A stretch of 42,827 nt of DNA, taken from assembly GCA_048520025.1 (NCBI GenBank), contig DBFZTP010000061.1, positions 1-42,827 of the forward strand, read 5' to 3'. Source of the DNA: Aphodousia sp048520025. GTDB lineage: Bacteria > Pseudomonadota > Gammaproteobacteria > Burkholderiales > Burkholderiaceae_F. Both the position numbers and the translations under genes were made by a program. Of this stretch, positions 27,207 through 35,202 are shown piece by piece (the stretch's first letter is position 1; each line of letters begins with the position of its first letter). Under the pieces are notes generated by a model, which searched no databases, was not told the origin of the DNA, and worked only from the letters and a program-made list of their open reading frames with translations.

Positions 27207-28625
27207 ATGTACAATCCGAAGTCTAAAATCGCAGAAGAGTTTATCGCTCACGAAGAAATTGAAGCTACGCTTGCTTATGCGCAAGAGCACAAAAACGATC
27301 ATGAAATGATTGATGCTTTGTTAGCGAAGGCCGCTGCCTTTAAGGGTCTTACCCACCGCGAAGCGGCTGTTTTGTTAGCTTGTGAGGATGAAGGCCTTAA
27401 CGAAAAGATTTTCGAGACGGCCAAGAAGGTTAAAGAACATATCTACGGCAACCGTATTGTGTTGTTTGCACCGTTGTATTTGTCTAACCACTGCATCAAC
27501 ACCTGCACGTACTGTCCGTATCATGCCAAGAACAAGAACATTGTTCGCAAAAAACTCACCCAAGATCAAATTCGTCACGAAGTGGTGGCTCTTCAAGACA
27601 TGGGTCACAAGCGCCTTTTGTTAGAAGCCGGTGAACACCCGCGCCACAACCCGATTGAATACATCTTAGAGTGCATCGATACGATTTACTCCATTAAGCA
27701 CAAAAACGGTGCCATCCGTCGCGTCAATATCAACATTGCCGCAACAACGGTTGAAAACTATAAAAAGCTCCACGACGCCGGCATCGGTACGTATCAACTT
27801 TTCCAAGAAACGTACCACAAAGAACAATACAAGCTCCTTCACCCGAAGGGACCCAAGAGTGATTACGCTTACCACACCGAAGCCATGGACCGCGCCATGG
27901 AAGGCGGTATCGATGACGTGGGCTTAGGTGTTCTTTTTGGTTTAACGCTTTGCCGTTACGACTTCGTTGGTCTTTTGATGCACGCCGAACACTTGGAAGC
28001 CACCTGGGGCGTGGGTCCGCACACGATCAGCGTTCCGCGTATTTGCCCGGCCGATGATATCGATCCGACCACGTTTACGAATGCTGTCCCTGACGAATTA
28101 TTCTTAAAGATTGTTGCTTTGATTCGTTTGGCCGTCCCCTACACCGGCATGATCATCTCCACCCGCGAATCGGCTCGCGTGCGCGGTAAGTGCTTGGAAG
28201 TGGGCGTGTCTCAAATTAGTGGTGGTTCTCGCACGAGCGTGGGCGGTTATGTGCTCGAAGAAGAAAAGGAAGACAACTCCGCTCAATTTGAAACGAGCGA
28301 CCGTCGTACGTTGGATGAAGTGGTGAAATGGTTGCTCGACGGTGGCTATTTGCCGAGTTGGTGCACGGCTTGTTATCGTGCCGGCCGCACGGGTGACCGC
28401 TTCATGGAATTGGCCAAGACCGGTGAAATTGCCACCTACTGTCAAGCCAACGCCATTATGACGTTAAAGGAATACTTGGAAGACTATGCTCGTCCGGAAA
28501 CCAAGGCAGCTGCAGGCGCAGTGATTGAAGCAGAAATTCCGAAGATTCCTCATGAAAAGATTCGTAATGCATCTGTGATCCGACTTCAACGTATTGAAGA
28601 CGGTGAGCGCGACTTTAGATTCTAA
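27207..28625 (+). CDS. hydG: [FeFe]-hydrogenase maturase HydG (radical SAM tyrosine lyase)
   Basis: HydG cleaves tyrosine and yields the CO and cyanide ligands of the [FeFe]-hydrogenase H-cluster. The 472-aa protein has the radical-SAM cluster motif C96-x3-C100-x2-C103 (HCINTCTYCPYH). It also has a C-terminal second cluster motif C386-x2-C389-x22-C412 (SWCTACYRAGRTGD ... ATYC), which distinguishes HydG from ThiH. LLLEAGEHPRH and GIGTYQLFQETYH are family-typical. The start is ATG at 27207, nine bases after GGAG; an in-frame TTG at 27189 lacks a site. It is transcribed alone between terminators. No hydE, hydF or hydrogenase subunit is in the window. Confidence 0.93.
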   Translation: MYNPKSKIAEEFIAHEEIEATLAYAQEHKNDHEMIDALLAKAAAFKGLTHREAAVLLACEDEGLNEKIFETAKKVKEHIYGNRIVLFAPLYLSNHCINTCTYCPYHAKNKNIVRKKLTQDQIRHEVVALQDMGHKRLLLEAGEHPRHNPIEYILECIDTIYSIKHKNGAIRRVNINIAATTVENYKKLHDAGIGTYQLFQETYHKEQYKLLHPKGPKSDYAYHTEAMDRAMEGGIDDVGLGVLFGLTLCRYDFVGLLMHAEHLEATWGVGPHTISVPRICPADDIDPTTFTNAVPDELFLKIVALIRLAVPYTGMIISTRESARVRGKCLEVGVSQISGGSRTSVGGYVLEEEKEDNSAQFETSDRRTLDEVVKWLLDGGYLPSWCTACYRAGRTGDRFMELAKTGEIATYCQANAIMTLKEYLEDYARPETKAAAGAVIEAEIPKIPHEKIRNASVIRLQRIEDGERDFRF

Positions 28626-28647
28626 AATTCTCTCCCGAGATAAAAAT

Positions 28648-28690
28648 GGGGGCTAATAGACGTCATATGACGCTATTAACTCCCTTTTTT
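28648..28690. terminator. Bidirectional terminator between hydG and the M20 hydrolase
   Basis: A long hairpin centred at 28666/28667: TAATAG-A-CGTCAT pairs with ATGACG-CTATTA, flanked by GGG and CCC and followed by TTTTTT on the plus strand. On the minus strand an A/T-rich tail also follows. It serves two convergent genes. Confidence 0.8.
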
Positions 28691-28709
28691 AGTACCTACG
28701 ATCTACTTG

Positions 28710-29984
28710 TTACTCGTCATAGGTCACAATAGAGGTGAACAGAACTTCATTGGCGAGCATAAAGTCATCAATCTTCATTTCTTCTCGCCAATTGTGTGAA
28801 CCGTTTTGGTTTGCTACAAAAATCATTGTGATTGGCACGCCCATATCAGCCATAACTGCGGCATCATGTCCCGCTCCACTCGGAACTTCCATTACATCAA
28901 TCTTGGCTTGTTGAGCGGACTCCTTCAAATGATTAAATAAGTCCTTATCAACATCCGCCGCCTTACAAACTAAAGTGCGATCAAAATCAAATGTCACACC
29001 ACGATCGGCTCCGGTAGCTTGGGCTTCTGCAACCAAAAGTTGATGGAAGCGATCCAATGTGTCCATTGAGAGACTTCGCATATCCACGCTAAAGGTTACT
29101 TCACCAGGAATGATGGCAATTGCAGCAGAAGGTGCCGTATTGAAAACACCTACTGTGAAAACCAAATCCTCGCCTCGGACAAGCCATTCTGCCCAGTGTT
29201 TTTCCATTTTCATTAGCAAATCAGACATTGCCAAAACGGCATCATGTCGATATTGCTTATCAACAGCACCAGAGTGGGCAGTTACACCCGTGCAACGACA
29301 GGTTTTATGGCGCAAGTTGCCACGAATACCTGTAACGATCCCAACGCGTGCTTTACTTTGAGAATCGAGTGTAGGACCCTGTTCGATATGAAGTTCAGTG
29401 AATGCTGCAATTTTTGAAAAGTCGATAGACGGATCGGTTCGAATCATGTCATCGGGTTTAATCCCACAAGCTTCAATTGCTTGGGCCAATGTTTCGTCAC
29501 GATCACGATGTTTTAAAGCTAAATCTTCGGCGACTAACTGACCAGCCATAGCAAGAGAACCGACATAGGCTTTGCCAAACCACGAGCTCTCTTCCATACG
29601 GAAAACAACCATCTTAATATCACGTTTGGGTTGAATACCAAAATGACGAAGACCCCACATTGTCGTGATAGCAGCAACGACACCTGCTAAACCGTCATAA
29701 TGACCTCCTTGTGGAACGCTGTCAGCATGGGAACCTGTCATATAACATGGCAATGAACGATCTGTGCCTGGAAGTGTTAAGAAAAGGTTGCCACATCGAT
29801 CGGTTTCAATTTCCAAGTCCAATTCACGGGCCTTATCTTTGAGATACTCATGCACCTTGTTTTCAAGCGGACCGTACCCTTGGCGAGAAATGCCTCGAAC
29901 AGGATCTTTCGAAAAAGCTCGAATGTCGTCAAAAACTGTTTGTGCAAAATTACGAGCCGCATCGCGGAACAAAACCTCGGACAT
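28710..29984 (-). CDS. M20 Zn-dependent amidohydrolase (allantoate/N-carbamoyl-amino-acid hydrolase type)
   Basis: A 424-aa cytoplasmic metallohydrolase. Metal-site motifs are GSHADSVPQGGHYDG (H86, D97), MEESSWFG (E131, E132), a conserved HIEQGPTLDS and SGAGHDAAVMADMGVP. The HIEQGP motif is diagnostic for the hydantoinase/carbamoylase subgroup of M20 (HyuC, AllC), which removes carbamoyl groups from N-carbamoyl amino acids or ureido acids. The usual final motif GISH is NGSHN here. The true substrate is not predictable. AAGGAGATTGAT before the ATG is an excellent ribosome-binding site. It is divergent from a second M20 gene across 213 bp. Confidence 0.87.
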   Translation of the reverse strand: MSEVLFRDAARNFAQTVFDDIRAFSKDPVRGISRQGYGPLENKVHEYLKDKARELDLEIETDRCGNLFLTLPGTDRSLPCYMTGSHADSVPQGGHYDGLAGVVAAITTMWGLRHFGIQPKRDIKMVVFRMEESSWFGKAYVGSLAMAGQLVAEDLALKHRDRDETLAQAIEACGIKPDDMIRTDPSIDFSKIAAFTELHIEQGPTLDSQSKARVGIVTGIRGNLRHKTCRCTGVTAHSGAVDKQYRHDAVLAMSDLLMKMEKHWAEWLVRGEDLVFTVGVFNTAPSAAIAIIPGEVTFSVDMRSLSMDTLDRFHQLLVAEAQATGADRGVTFDFDRTLVCKAADVDKDLFNHLKESAQQAKIDVMEVPSGAGHDAAVMADMGVPITMIFVANQNGSHNWREEMKIDDFMLANEVLFTSIVTYDE

Positions 29985-30060
29985 ATCAATCTCCTTTCCT
30001 AGGGTTAAATCGACTTTTTTAGTTTAATCCTTTTGATTGCGCAGACGTTACAAAAGCTTC

Positions 30061-30081
30061 ATGATATGTTGAAAATATCAT
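30061..30081. promoter_or_regulatory. Dyad in the shared promoter region of two divergent M20 genes
   Basis: Perfect arms ATGATAT (30061-30067) and ATATCAT (30075-30081) flank a 7-bp spacer, a 21-bp operator-like element. It sits 77 bp before the minus-strand gene and 117 bp before the plus-strand gene. A TACAAT at 30154-30159 could be the -10 of the rightward promoter. No regulator gene is adjacent. Confidence 0.45.
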
Positions 30082-30197
30082 TCCCGAAAATTCGTTATTT
30101 TCAATACTCTCAATTAATGGTATTTCCTAGCAGAGAGCTCAAAAACCTAGCGTTACAATGGTTGAGCAAAAATTTTGATAGAAAGGAAATTTAAACC

Positions 30198-31460
30198 ATG
30201 ACGAAAGATTTTCCTCCTTTAGACGCCTCCATTCTTAGTGCCGTCGAAACACTCAAACAAAATCCCAAAGTTCTTGAAGGCCTGCAGTTAGCGCTCGACG
30301 AAACCGACTTTGCCATGCAAGAGCAAATTGAGATTTGCGAAGTGCCTTCCCCTACTTTTGAAGAAAGCGTTCGTGCTGAAGAAATTGCTCGCCGTATGCG
30401 CAAATACGGTTTAACGGATGTGAGTATTGATGAAATCGGCAATGTCATCGGTAAACTCCCGGGCAGTGGCAGTGGTCCCACGATTGCCTTTGGCGCTCAC
30501 ATCGATACCGTTTTCCCTGCAGGCACCGAAATCAAAGTGCGCCAAGAAGGTAACATCTACTATGCGCCTGGCATTGGCGATAACAGCTCCGGTGTCCGTG
30601 CTCTTTTGCAAACGATTCGTTGCTTTACCCATACGGGAATTCAACCCAAAGGCGACATCTACTTTGTCGGCACGGTCGGTGAAGAAGGCAATGGCGATAC
30701 GCGTGGCTCCAAATTCTTTAATGCCCATAACCACGTTGATGCCTTTATTGCTGTCGATAACACCGATGTCGGTCGTATTTTGTACTCTGCCATCGGCTCT
30801 CACCGCTGGCGTATCAGTTTTGACGGGAAAGGTGGTCACTCCTTTGCCAACTTTGGTACGACTCCGAGTGCCATTCACGCCATGTGCATTGCCGGCGCTA
30901 AAGTGGCCAAACTCAAAACCCCTCAAGAGTCTCGCACGACCTTTACGATTGGGATGATTAAGGGAGGTACAAGTGTTAATACCATCGCTCCGCACTGCGA
31001 AGTCGACATTGATATGCGAAGCTTGGATAACCAAGACCTCCTGGATATCGAGGCCCGTATTTTGAAGTGTTTTGATGAAGCCGTTGAAGAAGAAAATCGT
31101 AACTGGAACGTGGACGAAGACATTAAGTTGTTGAAAATCACGAAGACACAAATCGGTGATCGTCCTGCAGGACAACTCTCTCACGACTGTCCGCTTTTGC
31201 AAGTCGCCCGTTCTGCTCAAAAGGCGCTTGGCATTGAAATGACCAAGTACACCTTCTCGTCAACGGATGCGAACTATCCGGTTAGCCAAGGCATTCCCGC
31301 TACATGCTTGTCAGCCGGTGGACAACAAGTCAACAACCACACAATGAACGAATACTTTGTTAAAGAAGATATTCATCTCGGCCCTCAATTGATTTTCTTA
31401 ACCGCTTTGGCTTTATCGGGCATGGAGGACTTTGATCCGCTTTTGCCGATTCGCGCTTAA
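30198..31460 (+). CDS. M20 family metallopeptidase (PepT/DapE-like)
   Basis: A 420-aa cytoplasmic di-zinc peptidase. Ligands and catalytic residues are visible: GAHIDTVFP (H101, D103), GIGDNSSG (D128), and GEEGNGDTRGSK with catalytic E162 and ligand E163. The dimerisation domain follows (GGHSFANFGTTPSAIHAM, INTIAPH-type SVNTIAPHCEVDIDMRS). The SSTDANYP and HTMNEYF segments supply the last metal ligands. It resembles PepT-like and ArgE/DapE peptidases of the tripeptidase branch. It lacks HIEQGP, so it is a different subgroup from its divergent neighbour. The ribosome-binding site is GAAAGGAAAT. Together the two may degrade dipeptides or modified amino acids. Confidence 0.87.
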   Translation: MTKDFPPLDASILSAVETLKQNPKVLEGLQLALDETDFAMQEQIEICEVPSPTFEESVRAEEIARRMRKYGLTDVSIDEIGNVIGKLPGSGSGPTIAFGAHIDTVFPAGTEIKVRQEGNIYYAPGIGDNSSGVRALLQTIRCFTHTGIQPKGDIYFVGTVGEEGNGDTRGSKFFNAHNHVDAFIAVDNTDVGRILYSAIGSHRWRISFDGKGGHSFANFGTTPSAIHAMCIAGAKVAKLKTPQESRTTFTIGMIKGGTSVNTIAPHCEVDIDMRSLDNQDLLDIEARILKCFDEAVEEENRNWNVDEDIKLLKITKTQIGDRPAGQLSHDCPLLQVARSAQKALGIEMTKYTFSSTDANYPVSQGIPATCLSAGGQQVNNHTMNEYFVKEDIHLGPQLIFLTALALSGMEDFDPLLPIRA

Positions 31461-31476
31461 TAGGGCCTTTTGCAAG

Positions 31477-31512
31477 ACACCATGGCAACAGTGTTTGTCA
31501 TGGTGTTTTTTG
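31477..31512 (+). terminator. Terminator after the M20 peptidase
   Basis: Stem ACACCATG (31477-31484) / CATGGTGT (31499-31506), 14-nt loop, followed by TTTTTTGTC. Confidence 0.82.
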
Positions 31513-31531
31513 TCTCAATTCATACATAAAA

Positions 31532-32218
31532 TTACAACACAGAAAGACTTTTAAAGTTTTTTCTTTCCATCAAACAAGTTACTACCTGTTGACTTTCCTC
31601 TAAAAGTTTCAGTGTCGTCATAGATCGACTTCTCACTACGAAAAGGCACTCGGTATATCTCTGACCTAACTTATGTTTAAAAACAATCTCTTCGTGATGA
31701 GCTATACGATTTCTGATTTTCCTAACCGCATTAACTGCCAATCTCAATTTCTCTAAAAACTCTGCTTCTTCTATCTTTTCTTCCATATAGGGGAAAATAT
31801 AACTAACTTGTCCACGCCAAATAGTTGAATAAAACTTTTTCGATAAAAAATGTTCCCAAAAACTAAGGTTCATTGATGCAACAATATCATCACTGCTAAA
31901 TTCAACTCCTTGAGTTTTAAATTTTTCAATAACCAACTCAAGCTCCTTTAGCTTATTTAATGTAAGAGCTCGTTTTAATGTTGGATGATAAAACCATTCA
32001 TTCCCATATTTCAAAATTAGAATCTCTGCAACAGCGTTTCTTAAAGTAACTTCACAAAATTCAATTGGAGTCAAAAACGACTCACTCAGTTTTATATTAA
32101 AAAAATATAGCTCAACTGTTTGATGAGCATTCGCACAATGACTCTCATAAACTCTTAATCGAGGACTTGAAATTGTTTTTTTAAAGTCTTCGTATTCCAA
32201 ATTACTTAACACCTGCAT
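31532..32218 (-). CDS. Abi-like (Abi_2/AbiD-AbiF type) HEPN protein, putative phage-defence RNase
   Basis: A 228-aa protein with the layout of short Abi-family proteins: YFFNIKLSESFLTPIEFCEV followed by TLRNAVAE near residues 38-65, LSFWEHFLSK around 118-127, and RKIRNRIAHHEEIV at 166-179. The last segment contains R169-N-R-I-A-H174, the RNxxxH motif of HEPN ribonucleases, the same motif type used by Cas13. In the family such proteins abort phage infection or act as toxins by cutting RNA. The gene is clearly more AT-rich than its neighbours and uses different codons (many AAA, TTA, ATA), suggesting horizontal acquisition. A divergent small RNA lies just upstream. Assignment to the family is confident; the activity is inferred. 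Confidence 0.8.
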   Translation of the reverse strand: MQVLSNLEYEDFKKTISSPRLRVYESHCANAHQTVELYFFNIKLSESFLTPIEFCEVTLRNAVAEILILKYGNEWFYHPTLKRALTLNKLKELELVIEKFKTQGVEFSSDDIVASMNLSFWEHFLSKKFYSTIWRGQVSYIFPYMEEKIEEAEFLEKLRLAVNAVRKIRNRIAHHEEIVFKHKLGQRYTECLFVVRSRSMTTLKLLEESQQVVTCLMERKNFKSLSVL

Positions 32219-32244
32219 ATATGTCCAATCTGATTTATGCTTTG

Positions 32245-32272
32245 TTGATATAAAAATTTTCTCTTGTATAAT
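32245..32272 (+). promoter_or_regulatory. Strong sigma-70 promoter of the small RNA
   Basis: -35 TTGATA (32245-32250, 5/6 match) and a perfect -10 TATAAT (32267-32272), separated by 16 bp. The predicted transcript start is at about 32279. It points away from the Abi-like gene, whose own promoter must overlap this interval. Confidence 0.75.
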
Positions 32273-32278
32273 AACAGT

Positions 32279-32365
32279 GTGCTCTGTAGGACAGTTCCGA
32301 AAGGACCCTGCATGACAACTTATACGGAAGCCGCTGAAGGAGTATTCTTTCAGCGGTTTTCCTTT
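32279..32365 (+). ncRNA. Structured small RNA divergent from the Abi-like gene
   Basis: An approximately 87-nt transcript is predicted between a near-consensus promoter and an intrinsic terminator. Element 1: UGUAGG (32285-32290) pairs with CCUGCA (32307-32312), enclosing an asymmetric ACA loop. Inside it, GU(U)CC (32294-32298) pairs with GGAC (32303-32306), closed by a GAAA tetraloop. A 13-nt linker follows. Element 2 is the terminator hairpin. A short ATG frame exists (from 32312), but it runs through the terminator stem, so a coding role is unlikely. I do not recognise the RNA family. Its position next to an Abi HEPN gene suggests a partner or guide RNA, but an unrelated regulatory RNA is possible. 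Confidence 0.6.
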
Positions 32366-32377
32366 ATCTTTTTTATA
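32326..32377 (+). terminator. Intrinsic terminator of the small RNA
   Basis: CCGCTGAAGGA (32331-32341) pairs with TCTTTCAGCGG (32346-32356), 11 bp with one G-T pair and a GTAT loop. It is extended outward by GGAA (32326-32329) with TTCC (32359-32362). A T-rich tail runs to about 32373 and reaches the uvrD stop codon of the opposite strand. Confidence 0.8.
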
Positions 32378-34781
32378 GCTTTGTCAACTTCGCAAGCGAG
32401 AGCAACAATTCCTTCGTGCCCACATCATCAAACTCGATACGGATACGAGCATCGTCATTGACCCCCACGAGGTTGCGAACGGTCCCAGCACCAAACTTCG
32501 GGTGAGACACTCGCATACCGATTGAGAAACCGTTAACTTCTTGCTTGGCTGCCATCTTTCGCACGGCCGGATCCATCTTCGCACGAGCATAAGACGAATG
32601 AGACGATCCGCCATAAGAGGAGCCACCGTAGGACGACCCCGAAGAGTTTCCCCAACGGTTGGAAGAGCCGTAAGAAGAGCGGCGTTCATAACCGCCATCC
32701 CAACCACTTCGAGAGTAACCGCCCGAAGAGCGAGACGAACGCGGTTCATCCCAAGCGCTTGATTGATCTTCGTCTTCATCGCGAGCAAAGCCACCAAAGC
32801 GTTCTTCATAGAGACGATTTAAGTGAGACTCATCGATTTCGCGCAAGAATTGGCTGGGACCCGAATCCATGTATTGACCGCGCAACATACGACGAAGAGC
32901 AAAAGTCATATGAAGTTGCTTACGTGCGCGGGTGATGGCCACGTACATTAAGCGCCGCTCTTCAGACAATGCCAATTCATCGTTACTGCTATTGGCATGC
33001 GGGAAAAGACCGTCTTCAACACCGGTGATAAACACAACGTCAAATTCAAGGCCCTTGGCAGCGTGCACCGTCATCAATTGAACGGCATCCTCCCCGCTTT
33101 GGGCTTGATTATCCCCCGCTTCAAGCGCGGCATGAGACAAAAAGCCAACTAAAGAACTCATTTCATCTTCTTCGGCATCCACTTCGATTTGGTCGGCTCG
33201 GGCATCCACTGCAATGCCTTCTTCCACCAAGTAAGCCTTCGCTGCACTTTGCAATTCATCCAAGTTATCCAATCGGTCTTGGCCTTCCTTGTCCTTTTTG
33301 TAGTGCGCGATGATGCCGGAGCGATCGTTCACTGCTTCAATCAACTCAGGCAACGGCAAGCACGAATACTCAAAGCGCATGGAGTCAATTAAGTCCGTGA
33401 AGGTGCGCAACTTTGTACCGGCAGAGCCCTCGACTTGTTGAGCGGCTTCATAAAGACTGATTTGACGCTCACCGGCTAACATTTGAAGCGTTTCGATGCT
33501 CTTTGCCCCAATGCCACGGATCGGGAAATTCACCACACGCAAGAAGGCCGTATCGTCCTTCGGATTTTCAATCAAACGCAAATAGGCCAAAGCGTTTTTA
33601 ATTTCAGCGCGATCAAAGAATCGCAAGCCGCCATAAACCTTATACGGAATGCCCGCTGCCACCAACGCTTGTTCTAACACACGACTTTGCGCATTAGAGC
33701 GATACAAAATCGCGATTTCATCGCGCTTGGTACCGTTCATGATGGCTTCGCGAATGGTGCTCAAACAGTAATCGGCCTCTAAGCGATCATCATCGGCTCG
33801 ATAGACCTTAATCTTTTCACCGTCACCGGCATCGGTCCACAAGTCCTTGCCCAAACGATCTTCGTTATGAGCAATCAACTCATTGGCGGCATTTAAGATG
33901 TGGCCGAAAGAGCGATAGTTTTGTTCGAGTTTGACGACTTCATCGATTTGGAATTCGTTTTTGAAGTCCGTCATGTTGCCCACGTGGGCACCACGGAATG
34001 CGTAAATGGATTGGTCATCATCGCCCACGGCAAAAATGCAGTTACCGTGGTATTCACGACGGCCCAACGGATCAAAGCCCCCTAAGAGCTTTAACCACTT
34101 GTATTGCAAACGGTTCGTATCTTGGAATTCGTCGACCAAGATAAAGCGGAAGCGTTGTTGATAGTGCTGACGAATCATGGCGTTGCGAGCCAACAATTCG
34201 TAGCTGCGAAGAAGCAATTCACCGAAGTCACAAACGCCTTCACGATTGCATTGATCTTCGTAGAGTTTATAAATCTCAACGTATTTGGCACGTTCACCAC
34301 GCTCGGCCGTCATGTCGCGTGCACGAAGCCCTTCTTCCTTAGCAGCCGAAATGTAGTTTTGAATCTTCTTGGGCGGGTAAAGCTCATCGTTGATGCCATG
34401 CAACTTCATCAAACGCTTGATGGCAGACAATTGATCGCTTTGATCCAAAATCTGGAACGTTTGCGGCAAACCCACTTCTTTATAGTGACGGCGCAAAAGA
34501 CGATTGCACAAACCGTGGAAAGTTCCCACCCACATACCGCGCGTGTTAATCGGCATCGAAGCCGTGATACGCGTGAGCATTTCCTTGGCGGCCTTATTGG
34601 TAAAGGTCACGGCCAAGATTTCCAAAGGAGAGGCCATTTGGGATTGAATGATGTAGGCAATGCGCGTGGTCAACACACGGGTTTTGCCGGAGCCGGCCCC
34701 TGCCAAAATCAAAGCGCTTTTCGCCGGCATATCCACAGCTCGGCGTTGTTGGGGATTTAATTTATCTAAGAAACTAACCAT
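32373..34781 (-). CDS. uvrD: UvrD/PcrA/Rep-type 3'-5' DNA helicase
   Basis: An 802-aa superfamily 1A helicase for nucleotide-excision and mismatch repair and for clearing proteins from DNA. Motifs: AGAGSGKT (27-34, Walker A), AVTFTNKAAKEM (Ia), DEFQDTN (II), GDDDQSIYAFRGA (III), QNYRS (IV), LMTVHAAKGLEFDVVF (V) and RRLMYVAITRARKQL (VI). The C-terminal tail is a Ser/Gly/Tyr-rich linker with SSYGG repeats (about residues 670-720), followed by a Tudor-like module (GMRVSHPKFGAGTVRNLVG) known from UvrD/PcrA for RNA-polymerase contact. The start is ATG at 34781 with only a weak ribosome-binding site. Single gene. Confidence 0.94.
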   Translation of the reverse strand: MVSFLDKLNPQQRRAVDMPAKSALILAGAGSGKTRVLTTRIAYIIQSQMASPLEILAVTFTNKAAKEMLTRITASMPINTRGMWVGTFHGLCNRLLRRHYKEVGLPQTFQILDQSDQLSAIKRLMKLHGINDELYPPKKIQNYISAAKEEGLRARDMTAERGERAKYVEIYKLYEDQCNREGVCDFGELLLRSYELLARNAMIRQHYQQRFRFILVDEFQDTNRLQYKWLKLLGGFDPLGRREYHGNCIFAVGDDDQSIYAFRGAHVGNMTDFKNEFQIDEVVKLEQNYRSFGHILNAANELIAHNEDRLGKDLWTDAGDGEKIKVYRADDDRLEADYCLSTIREAIMNGTKRDEIAILYRSNAQSRVLEQALVAAGIPYKVYGGLRFFDRAEIKNALAYLRLIENPKDDTAFLRVVNFPIRGIGAKSIETLQMLAGERQISLYEAAQQVEGSAGTKLRTFTDLIDSMRFEYSCLPLPELIEAVNDRSGIIAHYKKDKEGQDRLDNLDELQSAAKAYLVEEGIAVDARADQIEVDAEEDEMSSLVGFLSHAALEAGDNQAQSGEDAVQLMTVHAAKGLEFDVVFITGVEDGLFPHANSSNDELALSEERRLMYVAITRARKQLHMTFALRRMLRGQYMDSGPSQFLREIDESHLNRLYEERFGGFARDEDEDQSSAWDEPRSSRSSGGYSRSGWDGGYERRSSYGSSNRWGNSSGSSYGGSSYGGSSHSSYARAKMDPAVRKMAAKQEVNGFSIGMRVSHPKFGAGTVRNLVGVNDDARIRIEFDDVGTKELLLSLAKLTKL

Positions 34782-35128
34782 GTCTAATTACTTACGAAAA
34801 CAGTTTGGGCAAAGGGGGTATTTTGCCATTTTTCTGAAGATTAATGCGATTATCTTCCTCGCTTTGCAACACAACCTTTTAACTACAAAGCACCAGAAAA
34901 TTCCTATTACGTATTCTGAAGTCCCTTACTATACCCGTAGAACCCATTGATATATTTGATTGAGCTTTGGAAATCAATAACTGTTTACCAAATATAACAG
35001 GATCAAAAATTCTCGTTCTGCACTAAAATTTGCAATTTTATAATCCTTCTCATTTTTAACCTCTTGCTTAAAGAAGTATCCATTTTGAGAATTTAACAAA
35101 GAACTTTCAACACTAACAAAGCGAACAC
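34782..35128. other. AT-rich gap between uvrD and the DmpA-type gene
   Basis: About 350 bp without a clear gene. It must hold the uvrD promoter at its left side. A small hairpin GAAGAT-10nt-ATCTTC lies near 34838-34859. On the minus strand, 34974-35128 is open for about 50 codons without a good start (central part FFKQEVKNEKDYKIANFSAE). After its stop another 14 codons continue open. This looks more like the remnant of a gene than an intact one, and I do not recognise it. Confidence 0.3.
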
Positions 35129-35176
35129 AAAAAAAGGGGGTTGAGCCAATCGATTTCTCGACTTTATCAACGCCCC
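35129..35176 (-). terminator. Terminator after the DmpA-type gene
   Basis: In minus sense, GGGG-C-GTTGA pairs with TCAAC-CCCC (one bulge, plus-strand arms 35136-35144 and 35167-35176). It is followed by eight or more T (plus-strand A-run ending at 35135). Confidence 0.8.
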
Positions 35177-35202
35177 ATTATCAAAAATTACTCAAACAAT
35201 AC

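Noticed and set aside
30411..31220. 269-codon minus-strand frame opposite the M20 peptidase
   Set aside because: It has no ribosome-binding site or recognisable domain, and it is fully covered by a gene with intact catalytic motifs.
32312..32461. Short coding frame beginning MTTYTEAAEGVFF inside the small-RNA region
   Set aside because: It has no ribosome-binding site, runs through the terminator stem and continues antisense into uvrD.
32600..32720. Repeated DNA coding for SSYGG as a possible CRISPR-like or tandem array
   Set aside because: The repeats are short, codon-phased and inside the uvrD coding frame. They reflect the low-complexity linker. No CRISPR array was seen anywhere in the window.
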